The translations under genes were made by a program, and so were the position numbers. A DNA stretch of 64,000 nucleotides from Symbiodinium natans (taxonomy: Eukaryota; Sar; Dinophyceae; Suessiales; Symbiodiniaceae), in NCBI GenBank assembly GCA_905221605.1, contig CAJNDS010001957.1:132438-196437 (forward strand), read 5' to 3'. Below the pieces are notes generated by a model that made no database searches, was not told the DNA's origin, and saw only the letters and a program-made list of their open reading frames with translations. This document shows, one piece after another, positions 51,050-61,209 of the stretch (position 1 is the first letter of the stretch; each line of letters starts with the position of its first letter).

Positions 51050-51700
51050 CTATGGATGGTGGTGGATGGTTGTGGATAAGAGAGCTGGCGATACTGAGGT
51101 TTGGACGTGTGCTGCGCTTCGCCCGACGAGTTCTGCTTGCTCCACAGCCGGCTGAAGAGCATACCGAACGCCAGATTCTTGCTATGAGGCTCGCTGGTCC
51201 CAAGCGACCTCCAGCTAATGCTAGGAGCTTCGTGAACTTTGTGCTCAGTCCCATGAGAAAGCTCCAGAGAATTGACACATACATGATGCTATCCGAGTCG
51301 CCGCCAGCTCTAGTCACAATTAACAAGACATGGCTCAGGGAGTGTTTGGGATGCGAGTGAGCTTTCTGGAGCTGGAGCGCCAAGTACACTTTCGTGATGC
51401 CCAGATGCCCAGTTTTCAGCAAGGGGGCGATGGGCGCTGGCCTTTTGTCGCTGGTGCCCGCCCTATTCGGTCAGTTCTCAACACGACCCTCTATGCTGGT
51501 GAAAAGATGTGCCGTGCTGGAGCATCCTTGCTTGCTGGTCAGGAAGATGGGGTCAGCCTTGTGCTCAATGGCGCATATGATAGTTTTCTACTACATTTTT
51601 GTTGCATAAGAGCAAGAGAACGTGGTCGAACTGTTCCTGATTTTGCTGATCATGCTGTAATAGCTGTAAGCAGGATACATTCGAACGTCATCTGAGAACT
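51050..51700. CDS. Coding-like DNA, strand unresolved
   Basis: Plus frames read TERQILAMRLAGPKRPPANA and FLELERQVHFRDAQMPSFQQ; the minus strand at 51422-50931 is also open and hydrophobic. Confidence 0.25.
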
Positions 51701-51719
51701 CTCTTCGACATCTTCGACT

Positions 51720-51850
51720 CTTCTCGGGCTCGAGGGAAGTCCCGTAGAGAAGTACCTTGGCGGCTGCAGCAAAGGCCCGGTAAGCAGGGGCAGGCAAGGG
51801 CGCGTCATTCAACTGAGCAGCAAAAAAGGCCTCTATGGAAGTTTGCAGAG
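51720..51850 (-). CDS. Minus-strand coding-like segment
   Basis: Minus frame reading EQPLQTSIEAFFAAQLNDAP then LPAPAYRAFAAAAKVLLYGT, behind a GGAGCAG acceptor. Conflicts with the plus-strand assignment of neighbours. Confidence 0.33.
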
Positions 51851-52383
51851 GCTGCTCCTTTGGATATTGCTGGATGTTCGGGTAGCTGCTGTCGGCGCTG
51901 GCTTGACAAGGGATGACAATCATTCTCTCCACATTGCCTTGGATGCGCACATGCCTTTCGAGGTATCCGGGATGTCGCTGGCGGTGAAGGCCGGCATGGC
52001 CAAGCCCGGTGCACAGAGAGATAGAAGGGTATCGCAAGGTTCACGGACGTTCCAAGGGAATCGGAATCAATCGTATTCGCGCCGGGAGGGACTCGCTTAG
52101 TTCCAGCATCCTACGGAAACAAAGTCCCTAAGCCCTAAACCCTTTCCCTACACCCAAAACTCTTAAAACCAAGCTGTGTAGCTTGCGAGCGTGCGCTCCT
52201 GGAGCTCTGTGATGTGCATGAGCTGCGCACGAGAGACATATGAGTCGAAAATTCCCAGCCATGCTGCAGCCTTCTGAAGCAAGACACCGACCACAAAGCC
52301 TGGCCAGGCCAGCGAGTGGAACCCGGGCAGATCCAATTTTTCGGTATGTGGATAAGTCGGGAAGCTAGGTTAATAGAAATCTC

Positions 52384-52620
52384 CTAGTCTCCTGATGTTT
52401 TTAATTGATGTACGAAATCTCTGAGTGCTCGGCACGCAAGACCAGAAGGGGTTGCAAAACAAAATCGTGTATTGCAGTTGAGTTGGTGGTGGCCGTGAGG
52501 ACCATTAGCTTGCAAAACGATACGGAAAACACCACAAGGCTTTGCAGGCTTTAGATCGTACGTGCCCAGACCTTCGGTCGCTTGGCCAGGGCCTTGAACG
52601 AAAATAGACAATAACCGGTA
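52384..52620 (-). CDS. Minus-strand coding-like segment with stop
   Basis: Minus frame reading GPGQATEGLGTYDLKPAKPC then GVFRIVLQANGPHGHHQLNC, ending RDFVHQLKTSGD and a stop. Protein-like, unassigned. Confidence 0.35.
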   Translation of the reverse strand, partial: YRLLSIFVQGPGQATEGLGTYDLKPAKPCGVFRIVLQANGPHGHHQLNCNTRFCFATPSGLACRALRDFVHQLKTSGD

Positions 52621-52844
52621 TGTTAACTTGTGATTCACGAAACGTTATCTGCTCCATTCATCAAAGCCTCAAGCCACGAGAATGGCCATCGCTCTGCGTG
52701 GTCCCAAACATTTCCTTCTATTCCGAGTGTCTTTTGGTGTGTTTTTTGGTGTAGAAACACTGTAAAACGATAAGGAGCTTAAAAAGGGTGATAAACATAA
52801 ATTAGAGACAAGCATGTGGGAAAACTCTCATTTTTTAACAGCCA

Positions 52845-52868
52845 CCCCCCCCCCCCCCCCCCCCCCCC
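52845..52868. repeat. Poly-C tract
   Basis: 24 consecutive C. Confidence 0.97.
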
Positions 52869-53429
52869 TCCCAAGTTTGCCCCAAGGGGGGTGTCACTGA
52901 GGAGACCTGCAACTGCACTGCAGCGACTGGGTCGGCTCCGTGCCCCGCTCGGGAGCCCAAAAGTGCTGCAACAACGCAAGTTTTGGGTGTCCACCGTCGG
53001 GTTCACTTTGGGCTCACACAGATATTCTGAGTTCGGCCCGAGAAACACTGAACCCCAAGTAGGGCCTGCGGAAAGCCAGTATATTGCCCGACCCCGTCCT
53101 CCTTTGCTGGGTGCTCGTTGTGTTTTGCCGAGGTCTGGACGCAGGGCGCTCGGCAAAGCAGCAGATTGGCAGTGTCTGGGAGGTTTGTGAGTCTGCATTG
53201 ACATCAGTCTCGATATGGGTGGGTCATGGTGGGTCCAATAGAGAGCAGCGGGGCTTGCGGTACTTAGAGTCACTGGAGTGGCCATACAGAGCATTCGCTG
53301 CTGAGACTTCATCCCGGAGAGCCACCTGAACGAATTGGCCAGGAATGGGGGGTTGGGAGGGCTTCGGTATGGAGCACCGGGCTGTCAAGCCCGAGCTAAG
53401 TTGCCCGCAATCCGCCGTATACCGCTTCT

Positions 53430-53720
53430 TCTGTGCGGCCCGGGAGGATGCTAGACTGCACCTCAGCCGTGAGTGGCTTCCGAGTCAGGCCCGTTGGGGA
53501 CCGGGATGGAAGAGTGCCGGGGTTGCTGGTCACCGACACTCTGCACTTTATGTTTCTTCTATTGTTAATGCCGATGAATGCTGCAAGGCGGATCGGCATC
53601 AATGATTCCGTCTGGTTGGTCACGTGCCCTGCCAATCCGGAGGGCTGGATGATCAAAAAGGCTGGGCTGGCCGAACCACTCATCGCTTGCGTCTTCCTCT
53701 GCGCCTGGGGGCACGCATTC
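53430..53720. CDS. Coding-like DNA, strand unresolved
   Basis: The plus frame reads [20 protein letters not shown]; the minus frame reads [20 protein letters not shown]. Both are open for more than 80 codons. Confidence 0.28.
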
Positions 53721-53736
53721 TTTTTTCTTGTTTGTT

Positions 53737-53868
53737 TTGTATGTATATGTAGATGTATATGTAGATGTAGATGTAGATGTTTTTGTATATGTATACGAAT
53801 ATGAATATGTATATGTATATGTATGTGTATGTGTATGTGTATGTGTGCATGTATATGTATATGTGTTA
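53737..53868. repeat. TATGTA hexanucleotide microsatellite
   Basis: Degenerate TATGTA/GATGTA/GTGTAT units. Confidence 0.93.
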
Positions 53869-54319
53869 AATTTTCATATGATGTGTGTATGTAGAGATAT
53901 ATGTACACAAATATACTCATAGGATTGAGTCAAAGCTTCTCACTGCCCTCTCAGTCGTATTTTCTCTTCCTCTTTTCATGCCCTTTCAGTGCTCACACGC
54001 CTGCAGGTCCCGGCGCACCGGCGCTATTCGGGCGTGCCCACAGACGTAGAAAACTGCGATGCGCCGTGGAGCTCAGTGGTTGCGAGTGCCTAGGCGCCGG
54101 TTCCAGCTTTTTTGGCTATCCTGGGGCTGCTTCGGTTCGTCTCCTTGTGAGAGCATTCTCGTGTTGCTGCACCACTTGCCGAGGCTCATCCGGAAGTTCC
54201 CGGGCATCGTGGACGATCAAAGGCCTGGCCACTCTTCTCGAAGGTCCAAAAGCAGATGTGAAGGCGGCAGTGGGTAGTTGTCGGGACGCCTAAGGCCAGA
54301 GTAGTAGCAGAATGTTACA

Positions 54320-55020
54320 GATGCTTTCGCACAGGATCACGATTGCTGAAGATTCAAGTTTTGGGAGACCAACGCTAAGGTATGCTGTGCAGCATCATGC
54401 ACAGGATGATGGATACGTTGTAGATTTAAGCGTGTTGAGGCCAACGCAATTGCTGGGTAGCAGGCATGTTGCAGTATTCCGCCCCTTCCGGTCCCCATGC
54501 TTGAAGTTGTTCAAACTCATTAACTAGACGGGACCTGAGAAGCTCCTAGCAGGTTGGCTTTTCCCCACGGCGTTGTGGAGATACACTCTTTGTCTGCTCC
54601 ATGGAGCAGCGAGGCCATGGGGGGCAAAACGATTGTTAATTTTGAGTTTTGCGAATGGTTTTTTTTTTACAGTAGTACTAGTAGCAAGGCTTGGGGTATA
54701 CGCCCCGGACCGAGATACCCCCCCACGGGCGGCAGTGTCAGGTAAAAGTGGAGACAGCGTAGTTGAGCCTGCTCGTGGCTCATTGCCACTTTGAAGGTTG
54801 TGAAGGCTCTCCTTGATCTGTTCCGTTCGCGTTGTTCAGAGTTGAAGCACAGGCCGGCGACCACGCAGCAAACTCGGCTTTTTGCTTTTTTGGGGGGTCC
54901 TGAAAGCAGCGGAAGCAAAGAAGTCCAAGAAGTAGCCCAAGTCGGCGGTCCCAGCCTCGATGCTGTTGGTGAAGGTCCCATTCTTGCTCTTCTAACCGTC
55001 CTTGGGGGTGTTTAAGGGAC
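54320..55020 (+). other. Weak coding-like frames only
   Basis: Plus frames near 54345-54480 (GRPTLRYAVQHHAQDDGYVV) and 54791-54860 (KVVKALLDLFRSRCSELKHR) are protein-like but lack good borders. Confidence 0.25.
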
Positions 55021-55384
55021 ATGTCGGACATGTGTAGGGGCTAAGCGGAGAGTAGAGCTCCGAGCTTCCAAGGATTCGGAATGAAACTTTGTGAGGTCTA
55101 GGTTTAACATCCTCTCTATTTCTGATTCATGTGATTGATCCGCTGAAGACACCTGCTGTTTCGATTGCCTGCCGCTGGTGAGCCAAAGGTGAGCACACAG
55201 GTCGTACTTTGAGTCCAGACAGTTCGCCAGATTATGGTCACTTATCCGGACTAAATCGGCTCCTCGCTTTGAGATCTGGCTGAGGTTGCAGATCTCTTGG
55301 TCTCACGCAGAGTTCCTGGGGACCAGCTGGGCTGGGTGCCCACGAGACCCGATGATTTTGTTTTTGCCCTTGGGGTTTCGGGTC

Positions 55385-55440
55385 ACCCTAAACCCTGGTC
55401 CCTAAACAGTAACCCTAAACCCTAAGCCTTGTCCTCCTTG
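55385..55440. repeat. Telomere-like CCCTAAACC remnant
   Basis: Several CCCTAAACC units directly upstream of the exon at 55445. TTTAGGGTTTAGGG also occurs in opposite orientation at 55562. Confidence 0.75.
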
Positions 55441-55444
55441 CAAG

Positions 55445-55503
55445 GCGTGTACCTGGCGGAGCTGGACCTTGCAAAACCTGAGGACCAAACCGTCCTCGAG
55501 GAG
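55445..55503 (+). CDS. Coding exon, unassigned
   Basis: Acceptor CCTTGCAAG, donor GTCTGT; reads VYLAELDLAKPEDQTVLEE. Good composition and borders; may be an upstream exon of gene D. Confidence 0.5.
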
Positions 55504-55611
55504 GTCTGTGCAGGTGCCCAGCATGAAACCCCGAATCCGGAGCCAAGCAGGGAGTATTCGGGTTTAGGGTTTAGGGTGGGAGTCAGCTTGCGACATTCAA
55601 CGCCAATCCGG

Positions 55612-57652
55612 CGAGCATCATGAGCATCAGCCGCCCGGGCCGTCAGCATTCAAAGCCAAGCGGGCGCGCATCATGAGCATCAGCCGCCCGGGGCCTCAGC
55701 ATTCAAAGCCAAGCGGGCGAGCATCATGAGCATCAGCCGCCCGGGCCGTCAGCATTCAAAGCCAAGCGGGCGAGCATCATGAGCATCAGCCGCCCGGGGC
55801 CTCAGCATTCAAAGCCAAGCGGGCGAGCATCATGAGCATCAGCCGCCTGGGCCCTCAGCATTCAAAGCCAAGCGGGCGAGCATCATGAGCATCAGCCGCC
55901 CGGGCCCTCAGCATTCAAGCCAAGCGGGCGAGGATCATGAGCATCAGCCGCCCGGGCCCTCAGCATTCAAAGCCAAGCGGGCGAGCATCATGAGCATCAG
56001 CCGCCCGGGCCCTCAGCATTCAAGCCAAGCGGGCGAGCATCATGAGCATCAGCCGCCCGGGCCCTCAGCATTCAAGCCAAGCGGGCGAGCATCATGAGCA
56101 TCAGCCGCCCGGGCCGTCAGCATTCAAAGCCAAGCGGGCGCGCATCATGAGCATCAGCCGCCCGGGGCCTCAGCATTCAAAGCCAAGCGGGGGAGCATCA
56201 TGAGCATCAGCCGCCTGGGCCCTCAGCATTCAAAGCCAAGCGGGCGAGCATCATGAGCATCAGCCGCCCGGGCCCTCAGCATTCAAGCCAAGCGGGCGAG
56301 CATCATGAGCATCAGCCGCCCGGGCCCTCAGCATTCAAGCCAAGCGGGCGAGCATCATGAGCATCAGCCGCCCGGGCCCTCAGCATTCAAAGCCAAGCGG
56401 GCGAGCATCATGAGCATCAGCCGCCCGGCCCTCAGGCTTCAAAGCCAAGCGGGCGAGCATCATGAGCATCAGCCGCCCGAGCCCCCAGCATCCAAAGCGA
56501 GCGTCATGAGCAGCAGCCGTCCGGGCCCTCAGCATTCAAAGCCAAGCGGGCGAGCATCATGAGCATCAGCCGCCCGCGCCCTCAGCATTCAAAGCCAAGC
56601 GGGCGAGCATCATGAGCATCAGCCGCCCGGGCCCTCAGCATTCCCTGCAGCATTCAAAGCGAGTGTCATGAGCATCAGCCGTCCGGGGCCCTCAGCATTC
56701 AAAGTCAAGCGGGCGAGCATCATGAGCATCAGCCTCCCGGGCCCTCAGCATTCAAGCCAAGCGGGCGAGCATCATGAGCATCAGCCGCCCGGGCCCTCAG
56801 GATGCAAAGCCAAGCGAGCGAGCATCATGAGCATCAGCCGCCCGGGCCCTCAGCATTCAAAGCCAAGCGGGCGAGCATCATGAGCATCAGCCGCCCGCGC
56901 CCTCAGCATTCAAAGCCAAGCGGGCGAGCATCATGAGCATCAGCCGCCCGGGCCCTCAGCATTCAAGCCAAGCGGGCGAGGATCATGAGCATCAGCCGCC
57001 CGGGCCCTCAGCATTCAAAGCCAAGCGGGCGAGCATCATGAGCATCAGCCTCCCGCGCCCTCAGCATTCAAAGCCAAGCGGGCGAGCATCATGAGCATCA
57101 GCCGCCCGGGCCCTCAGCATTCAAGCCAAGCGGGCGAGGATCATGAGCATCAGCCGCCCGGGCCCTCAGCATTCAAAGCCATCAGCGGGCATTCGAGCAT
57201 CATGAGCATCAGCCGCCCGGGGCATTCAAGCCAAGCCAAAGCATCATGAGCATCATGAGCATCAGCCCGGGCCCTCAGCATTCAAGCCAAGCGGGCGAGA
57301 TCATGAGCATCAGCCGCCCGGGCCCTCAGCATTCAAAGCCAAGCGGGCGAGCATCATGAGCATCAGCCGCCCGGGCCCTCAGCATTCAAGCCAAGCGGGC
57401 GAGGATCATGAGCATCAGCCGCCCGGGCCCTCAGCATTCAAAGCCAAGCGGGCGAGCATCATGAGCATCAGCCGCCCGGGCCCTCAGCATTCAAGCCAAG
57501 CGGGCGAGGATCATGAGCATCAGCCGCCCGGGCCCTCAGCATTCAAAGCCGAGCATCATGAGCATCAGCCGCCCGGGCCCTCAGCATTCAAGCCAAGCGG
57601 GCGAGGATCATGAGCATCAGCCGCCCGGGCCCTCAGCATTCAAAGCCACCAC
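55612..57652. repeat. 53-bp minisatellite, about 38 copies
   Basis: Unit built from GCATCATGAGCATCAGCCGC, CCGGGCCCTCAGCATTC and AAAGCCAAGCGGGCGA. Most copies are 52 or 53 nt (AAAGCC or AAGCC), so reading frame is not maintained between copies. A few shortened or rearranged copies at 56480-56670 and 57180-57290. Confidence 0.97.
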
Positions 57653-57662
57653 CAAAAGCTAG

Positions 57663-57801
57663 CTACCTGACGGTAGATGTATTCGAGACAGCAATGCATG
57701 GATGCGGGACCAATCGCGGACGAGAGCACGCAAAGATGACAACTACCTCAGGTTACCACAACTCTAACGGAGTCCTACTGAAACTGAGTGAGGGGGCCTG
57801 G
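57663..57801 (+). CDS. Gene D exon
   Basis: Acceptor AAAGCTAG; after one carried base reads YLTVDVFETAMHGCGTNRGR then EHAKMTTTSGYHNSNGVLLK and LSEGAW; donor GTGGGT. Immediately right of the minisatellite. Confidence 0.45.
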
Positions 57802-60800
57802 GTGGGTGATGCTCATGATGCTGGGCCTGGGCGGCTGATGCCGGCTTGTGGCGTGGTGCGGGTATTGCTCATGATTGGAGTAGCTGAACCTCACCATGGT
57901 GACCATGACAGCGTACGACCCTATAGCCTTGAAACATGAGCTCTTGGCAGGGGTCGGCGAGATGCTGGCAGACTTCCATGCCCGGTATGCTGACCCGGTC
58001 ACCGGCGAGGCTGGTCTCAGTGTTACATGAGGCAAGACTGCTCATGATGACCCTATGATGATGCCATGGTGACTCACTGGAAACGAGGCTGTCCTAAAAT
58101 CTCAAGCAGCTGCAGGCCACCTACCACACAGATTTTCACCCCAGCAATGTTCTCTACGAGAAGCCAAGACCTCAGTGGCAGATGTTTGGACATCTCAGCT
58201 GCCAGCTGGCTGGTACGGAAGCATCCCTTCATCGATCTCGAGCCCAGGAATCTAATGGAGTTCTCTATTTGGCAGGGTTGCTCGCCGAACAGCACACCTC
58301 TCAAGACTGAAGACTCAGCATCACATCATTGCGTTGGCTGCCCAAGGAAGACTGGGACTCTCAGTGCTGCCCCCGGAGTTGAGCCTAAAGTCCCATTCAG
58401 ATGCTCTGGTCGACTCTTCCTCTATGCTTTTTTCAATCGCTTTGCCCATCATCGTCATCTCTGCCAGCTGTTAATCTCGGCGTCACTTACACCGGGCTGC
58501 CTTGCGTCAATTTTTGGTTACCCCCCCCCCCCCTCTGCTGCCAGCCAATTTGCCTGGCCATGGGAGGCATCGTAGACTTGACGGGAATGGGAAATCCTGG
58601 AGCCAGCGACGACGTCGAGAAATTCGAGAGGCCCATTCCTGTGACCTCAGCCCGACTCAATCGTGTGACCAGAAAACGTGCCCCAATCCAATCAATGCGA
58701 GAATCTTCTGCGAACGTCGCTCTAAAGTGTGAACAGTTAAATACCAAACTTCCGAGCCTTACCCGCCCTTATGAACTTCACAGTATAAACTAAACTCGCT
58801 GTGGATCACTTCTTGGTTTCAGGCTGATGTTCGGAATGGCGGGCGAGCGCTACGCTTTGGCGTTCCGACACCGGCCCGCGCGTCAGTCTTGCCTGGGACG
58901 CAACCGGCTGCCCAACGAGTCTCCCAACGGTCTCCCCAACGGGCCTCCCCAACGTGTCTTCGCAACAGGTCTTGCCAACAGGTCTGGCATGTGAGCTGCT
59001 GGACTGCTGCAACTTCGCATGTGTGCTCTTGATTTTAGGTATCTCGCTATGGCCAAGACCAGCGCCTGCAAGACTGACAGAAGTTGCAGCAAGTCAACAG
59101 TGGCCCCGGCCTCAGCGCCGTCCAAGCATGTAAGATTGTGCAGTCTCTCGTAGGTGCTCTCACATGCTGAGGCAAGCAGCACCGATGCCATGTGGGCTGT
59201 GCTTGGAGCTTATCGTCGACGGCGCATCTCGAGCTTTTTCAAGAACAGAATAGTGGCTCGGGTGTGTATGGAGACATGCTAATCAGCTAATCTTTAGATT
59301 CACCTGTGATGTTGGCAAGCAGCAGATGCTGAGTCAGCATCCAGCGCATCTAAAACTGCCGTGACAGCGTTTTGCATTCGCCAGCGGGAATGGTCGATGA
59401 TGCATACCTGACATCCCCCCTGTTGCGTACAGAGACTTGGCCTTTGGCCTGAGGCCATCCTTTCACTTGCCAGCTCCGCCGACGCGGGCGGCCGGGAGCT
59501 TCAAGATGCTTTCCTTGCTGGTCGGAGACTCGAAAGGAGGGCTCTTGTGTGCGTCAAATCGGATGCCTCGAATGGTTATTGCATACTAATATTCAATTTA
59601 GTGGAGTGGTAGCGACTAGTTTGCCGAGAGCCAGTGAAGTCTTTCATTTTCTCGCTAGGCGGCCCGGTTCCCGGCGCCTCAGGTGGCCGGGGACAATGAA
59701 AAGCAGAGGTCTCTGACGACCGAACACATCCGGGACAGTTTTCTTTGACTCAATTTTCTGGAGAACAGCTTTCTCCGACTGACTATTTGCCCTAAACCCG
59801 AAACCCTGAACCCAAGCCCTAAAACCTAATTTGGATTCCTTTCGGCAACTCTGGCTTGTTCAATCGGGCTTAGTGGTGGCACTTTCTTGGTTATCGCATC
59901 AGCGCGCGTCACACGCGGGTCCCCACCAAAGGTCTTAGGCGCGCCCACACCGAAAACTTTGTGAGTGCCTACATTGCCATCATTGTGCCGTTATGGCGTA
60001 GGTCCTTGACCTGGAAGCCGTCTGATGCTCCTTCCCGCCCTGGAGAGTCACGCTGGGCGTCTTGACAACCTTCGAATGACCTCCGGACATACTTTGCGCT
60101 CCTACGCACTCCCATGCGCTTTTGCATCTCCTTCGCCATCGCGGTGCCCCTGTGCAGCCTCTCTAGATTTCATGGCCGTTGCTGTGAAGTTAGGATGCCA
60201 AGTGCGCGTTGATCATGAACTGAGGGCCAAAAGGGCCAAGAGTGACAATGTAAGTCTTGGTCTTGGTTGTCTGTAATAAGTGAAAAACGCAACCGGCTGC
60301 CGTTTTCAGCTCCTGGCTCGTCGTCTCTTGTCACGGCGTGATTCGCTTCTTTCTTTAGCTTGACGCTTTGGGTGGGTATCTGGTGGTGCCGCAGTGGGGC
60401 CATCATTCGGGCAGTGATCTTCGTTCTGTTTGGTTCCCCAGAAGGGATCATAATCTAGAGAACTGACCACCCGACTTTCAGTTGCTGTGCAAGGAAACGC
60501 CCTTTGACCCTGATCCCCAGCCCCGGTTTTGGGATTCAGCTTTAGCTGTGAGATCCCTGAGGCAGTTCCGGAGCCGGGCGCTCGAAGTACTTGGGAAGGG
60601 CCGGGATGATCGCGGGCCCTTGCAAGATTCAACGATTTGGCAACGATTGGAGCATAGACCTTTGACATCGTTCAAGTCGAGGGTGCTGGGTGCTTGTTTC
60701 AACATTACTCTTCGCTGAGACAGGTCCGGCTTTAACCCGGACAAGCACCTCACAACCTTGGCCGCACTCTCAGCGGCCGGAGGTCAGACGCTAAATGTTC

Positions 60801-60865
60801 CGATGCGCCGAGGCTGCTGTGACATGCTCCGTAGTCTTCGACCAAATGGGCATTCTCGAAAATAG
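57663..60865 (+). CDS. Gene D: unassigned plus-strand gene with a consistent 3' exon chain
   Basis: Exons at 58823-58981, about 59062-59129, 59172-59261, 59433-59574, 60167-60249, 60482-60675 and 60724-60865 can be read in agreeing phase (the base carried from 59574 completes Asp with 60167) to a TAG at 60863-60865. Upstream exons at 57.7-58.7 kb look coding but their joins are unsettled. One frame at 58116 contains YHTDFHPSNVLYEK, which matches the HxDxxPxN layout of kinase-like phosphotransferase catalytic loops, and 58567 onward reads GGIVDLTGMGNPGASDDVEK; these are hints, not an assignment. The last 150 residues match no family I recognise. Confidence 0.55.
57805..57845 (-). repeat. Inverted copy of the 53-bp repeat core
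   Basis: GGTGATGCTCATGATGCTGG and GGCGGCTGATGCC match the reverse complement of the minisatellite unit, just 150 bp beyond the array. Confidence 0.7.
57912..58013 (+). CDS. Gene D exon
   Basis: Acceptor CCATGACAG; reads YDPIALKHELLAGVGEMLAD then FHARYADPVTGEA; donor GTCTCA, or GTCACC 15 bases earlier. Confidence 0.5.
58116..58308 (+). CDS. Gene D coding segment, frame contested
   Basis: After AGCTGCAG one frame reads ATYHTDFHPSNVLYEKPRPQ, WQMFGHLSCQLAGTEASLHR and on to a TGA at 58308. Another frame of the same DNA continues (after 58277) as RTAHLSRLKTQHHIIALAAQ to 58473. Both are protein-like; splicing or a frame break must reconcile them. Confidence 0.4.
58515..58531. repeat. Poly-C tract
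   Basis: About 14 C within a pyrimidine-rich stretch upstream of the exon at 58567; may serve as a polypyrimidine tract. Confidence 0.85.
58567..58731 (+). CDS. Gene D exon
   Basis: Reads IVDLTGMGNPGASDDVEKFE then RPIPVTSARLNRVTRKRAPI and QSMRESSANVALK. Possible acceptor CATCGTAG at 58572. The minus strand is also open; the plus reading is preferred because flanking exons are on plus. Confidence 0.45.
58823..58981 (+). CDS. Gene D exon, 159 nt, with internal repeat
   Basis: Acceptor TTGGTTTCAG, donor GTCTGG; 53 codons, phase 0; ADVRNGGRALRFGVPTPARA, then a Gln/Arg/Ser/Pro-rich part (QRVSQRSPQRASPTC) produced by a 15-base CCCAACGGGTCTC-type tandem repeat at 58910-58975. In-frame repeat expansion is possible because the unit is close to a multiple of three. 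Confidence 0.55.
59039..59129 (+). CDS. Gene D exon
   Basis: Acceptor GATTTTAG (or GCCAAG at 59061, which keeps phase 0), donor GTAAGA; reads TSACKTDRSCSKSTVAPASA then PSKH. Confidence 0.45.
59172..59261 (+). CDS. Gene D exon, 90 nt
   Basis: Acceptor ATGCTGAG, donor GTGTGT; 30 codons, phase 0; ASSTDAMWAVLGAYRRRRIS then SFFKNRIVAR. Confidence 0.52.
59433..59574 (+). CDS. Gene D exon, 142 nt
   Basis: Acceptor TGCGTACAG, donor GTTATT; reads RLGLWPEAILSLASSADAGG then RELQDAFLAGRRLERRALVC and VKSDASN, with one base carried into the next exon. Confidence 0.55.
59780..59835. repeat. Telomere-like CCCTAAACCC remnant
   Basis: Five degenerate units (CCCTAAACCC, GAAACCCTGAACCC, AAGCCCTAAAACC) in a gene D intron. 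Confidence 0.75.
60167..60249 (+). CDS. Gene D exon, 83 nt
   Basis: Acceptor CCTCTCTAG, consensus donor GTAAGT. Joined to the preceding G gives DFMAVAVKLGCQVRVDHELR then AKRAKSDN, ending phase 0. Best splice signals in gene D. Confidence 0.65.
60482..60675 (+). CDS. Gene D exon, 194 nt
   Basis: Acceptor CGACTTTCAG; phase 0; LLCKETPFDPDPQPRFWDSA then LAVRSLRQFRSRALEVLGKG and RDDRGPLQDSTIWQRLEHRP. Donor GTCGAG leaves two bases (AA) that make Lys with the next exon; other donors fail to keep phase. Confidence 0.58.
60724..60865 (+). CDS. Gene D last exon
   Basis: Acceptor GAGACAG; reads SGFNPDKHLTTLAALSAAGG then QTLNVPMRRGCCDMLRSLRP and NGHSRK, TAG at 60863-60865. The last codons (CATTCTCGAAAA) belong to the dispersed repeat that follows. 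Confidence 0.6.
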
Positions 60866-61013
60866 GGGTACCCCGAATATACCCCAAATACTATAATTTT
60901 TTTATAGAAACCCCCAAAGAGGGTGCCCCCCATTCTCGTATCCCCCCAAATAGTAGGATCCCTTTGTCATAAGGACCCCAATAATTAAGGTACGCCCATT
61001 ATCGCAAACCCCA
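60866..61013 (+). repeat. Dispersed TAGTAGGAT repeat, copy 3 (longest)
   Basis: Begins GGGTACCCCGAATATACCCC, repeats CATTCTCG at 60931, then CCCCAAATAGTAGGATCCCT, AAGGACCCCAATAATTAAGG, TACG. Forms the 3' flank of gene D. A related GGGG(A/G)C-rich stretch follows at 61115-61205. Confidence 0.75.
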
Positions 61014-61209
61014 AGTGGGCAACTCCTCAGGCCTTCATGCTGTCGCCCTCGCGCGCGTGTGAGCCGCAGCTGATCCCGCTCTCCCCGCGGGCAAAGGCGC
61101 GGGTCCCTGAGTTGATGTGGGGCTTTCCGAAAATGGGGGCACCCTTTTGGGGGGCCCCTTTAAGGGGATTCTATATTCTTTTTGGGGTATAAACGGGGAC
61201 ACACCCATG

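Noticed and set aside
55612..57652. CRISPR-like array (regular repeats)
   Set aside because: Units are directly tandem with no unique spacers, in a eukaryote-type sequence.
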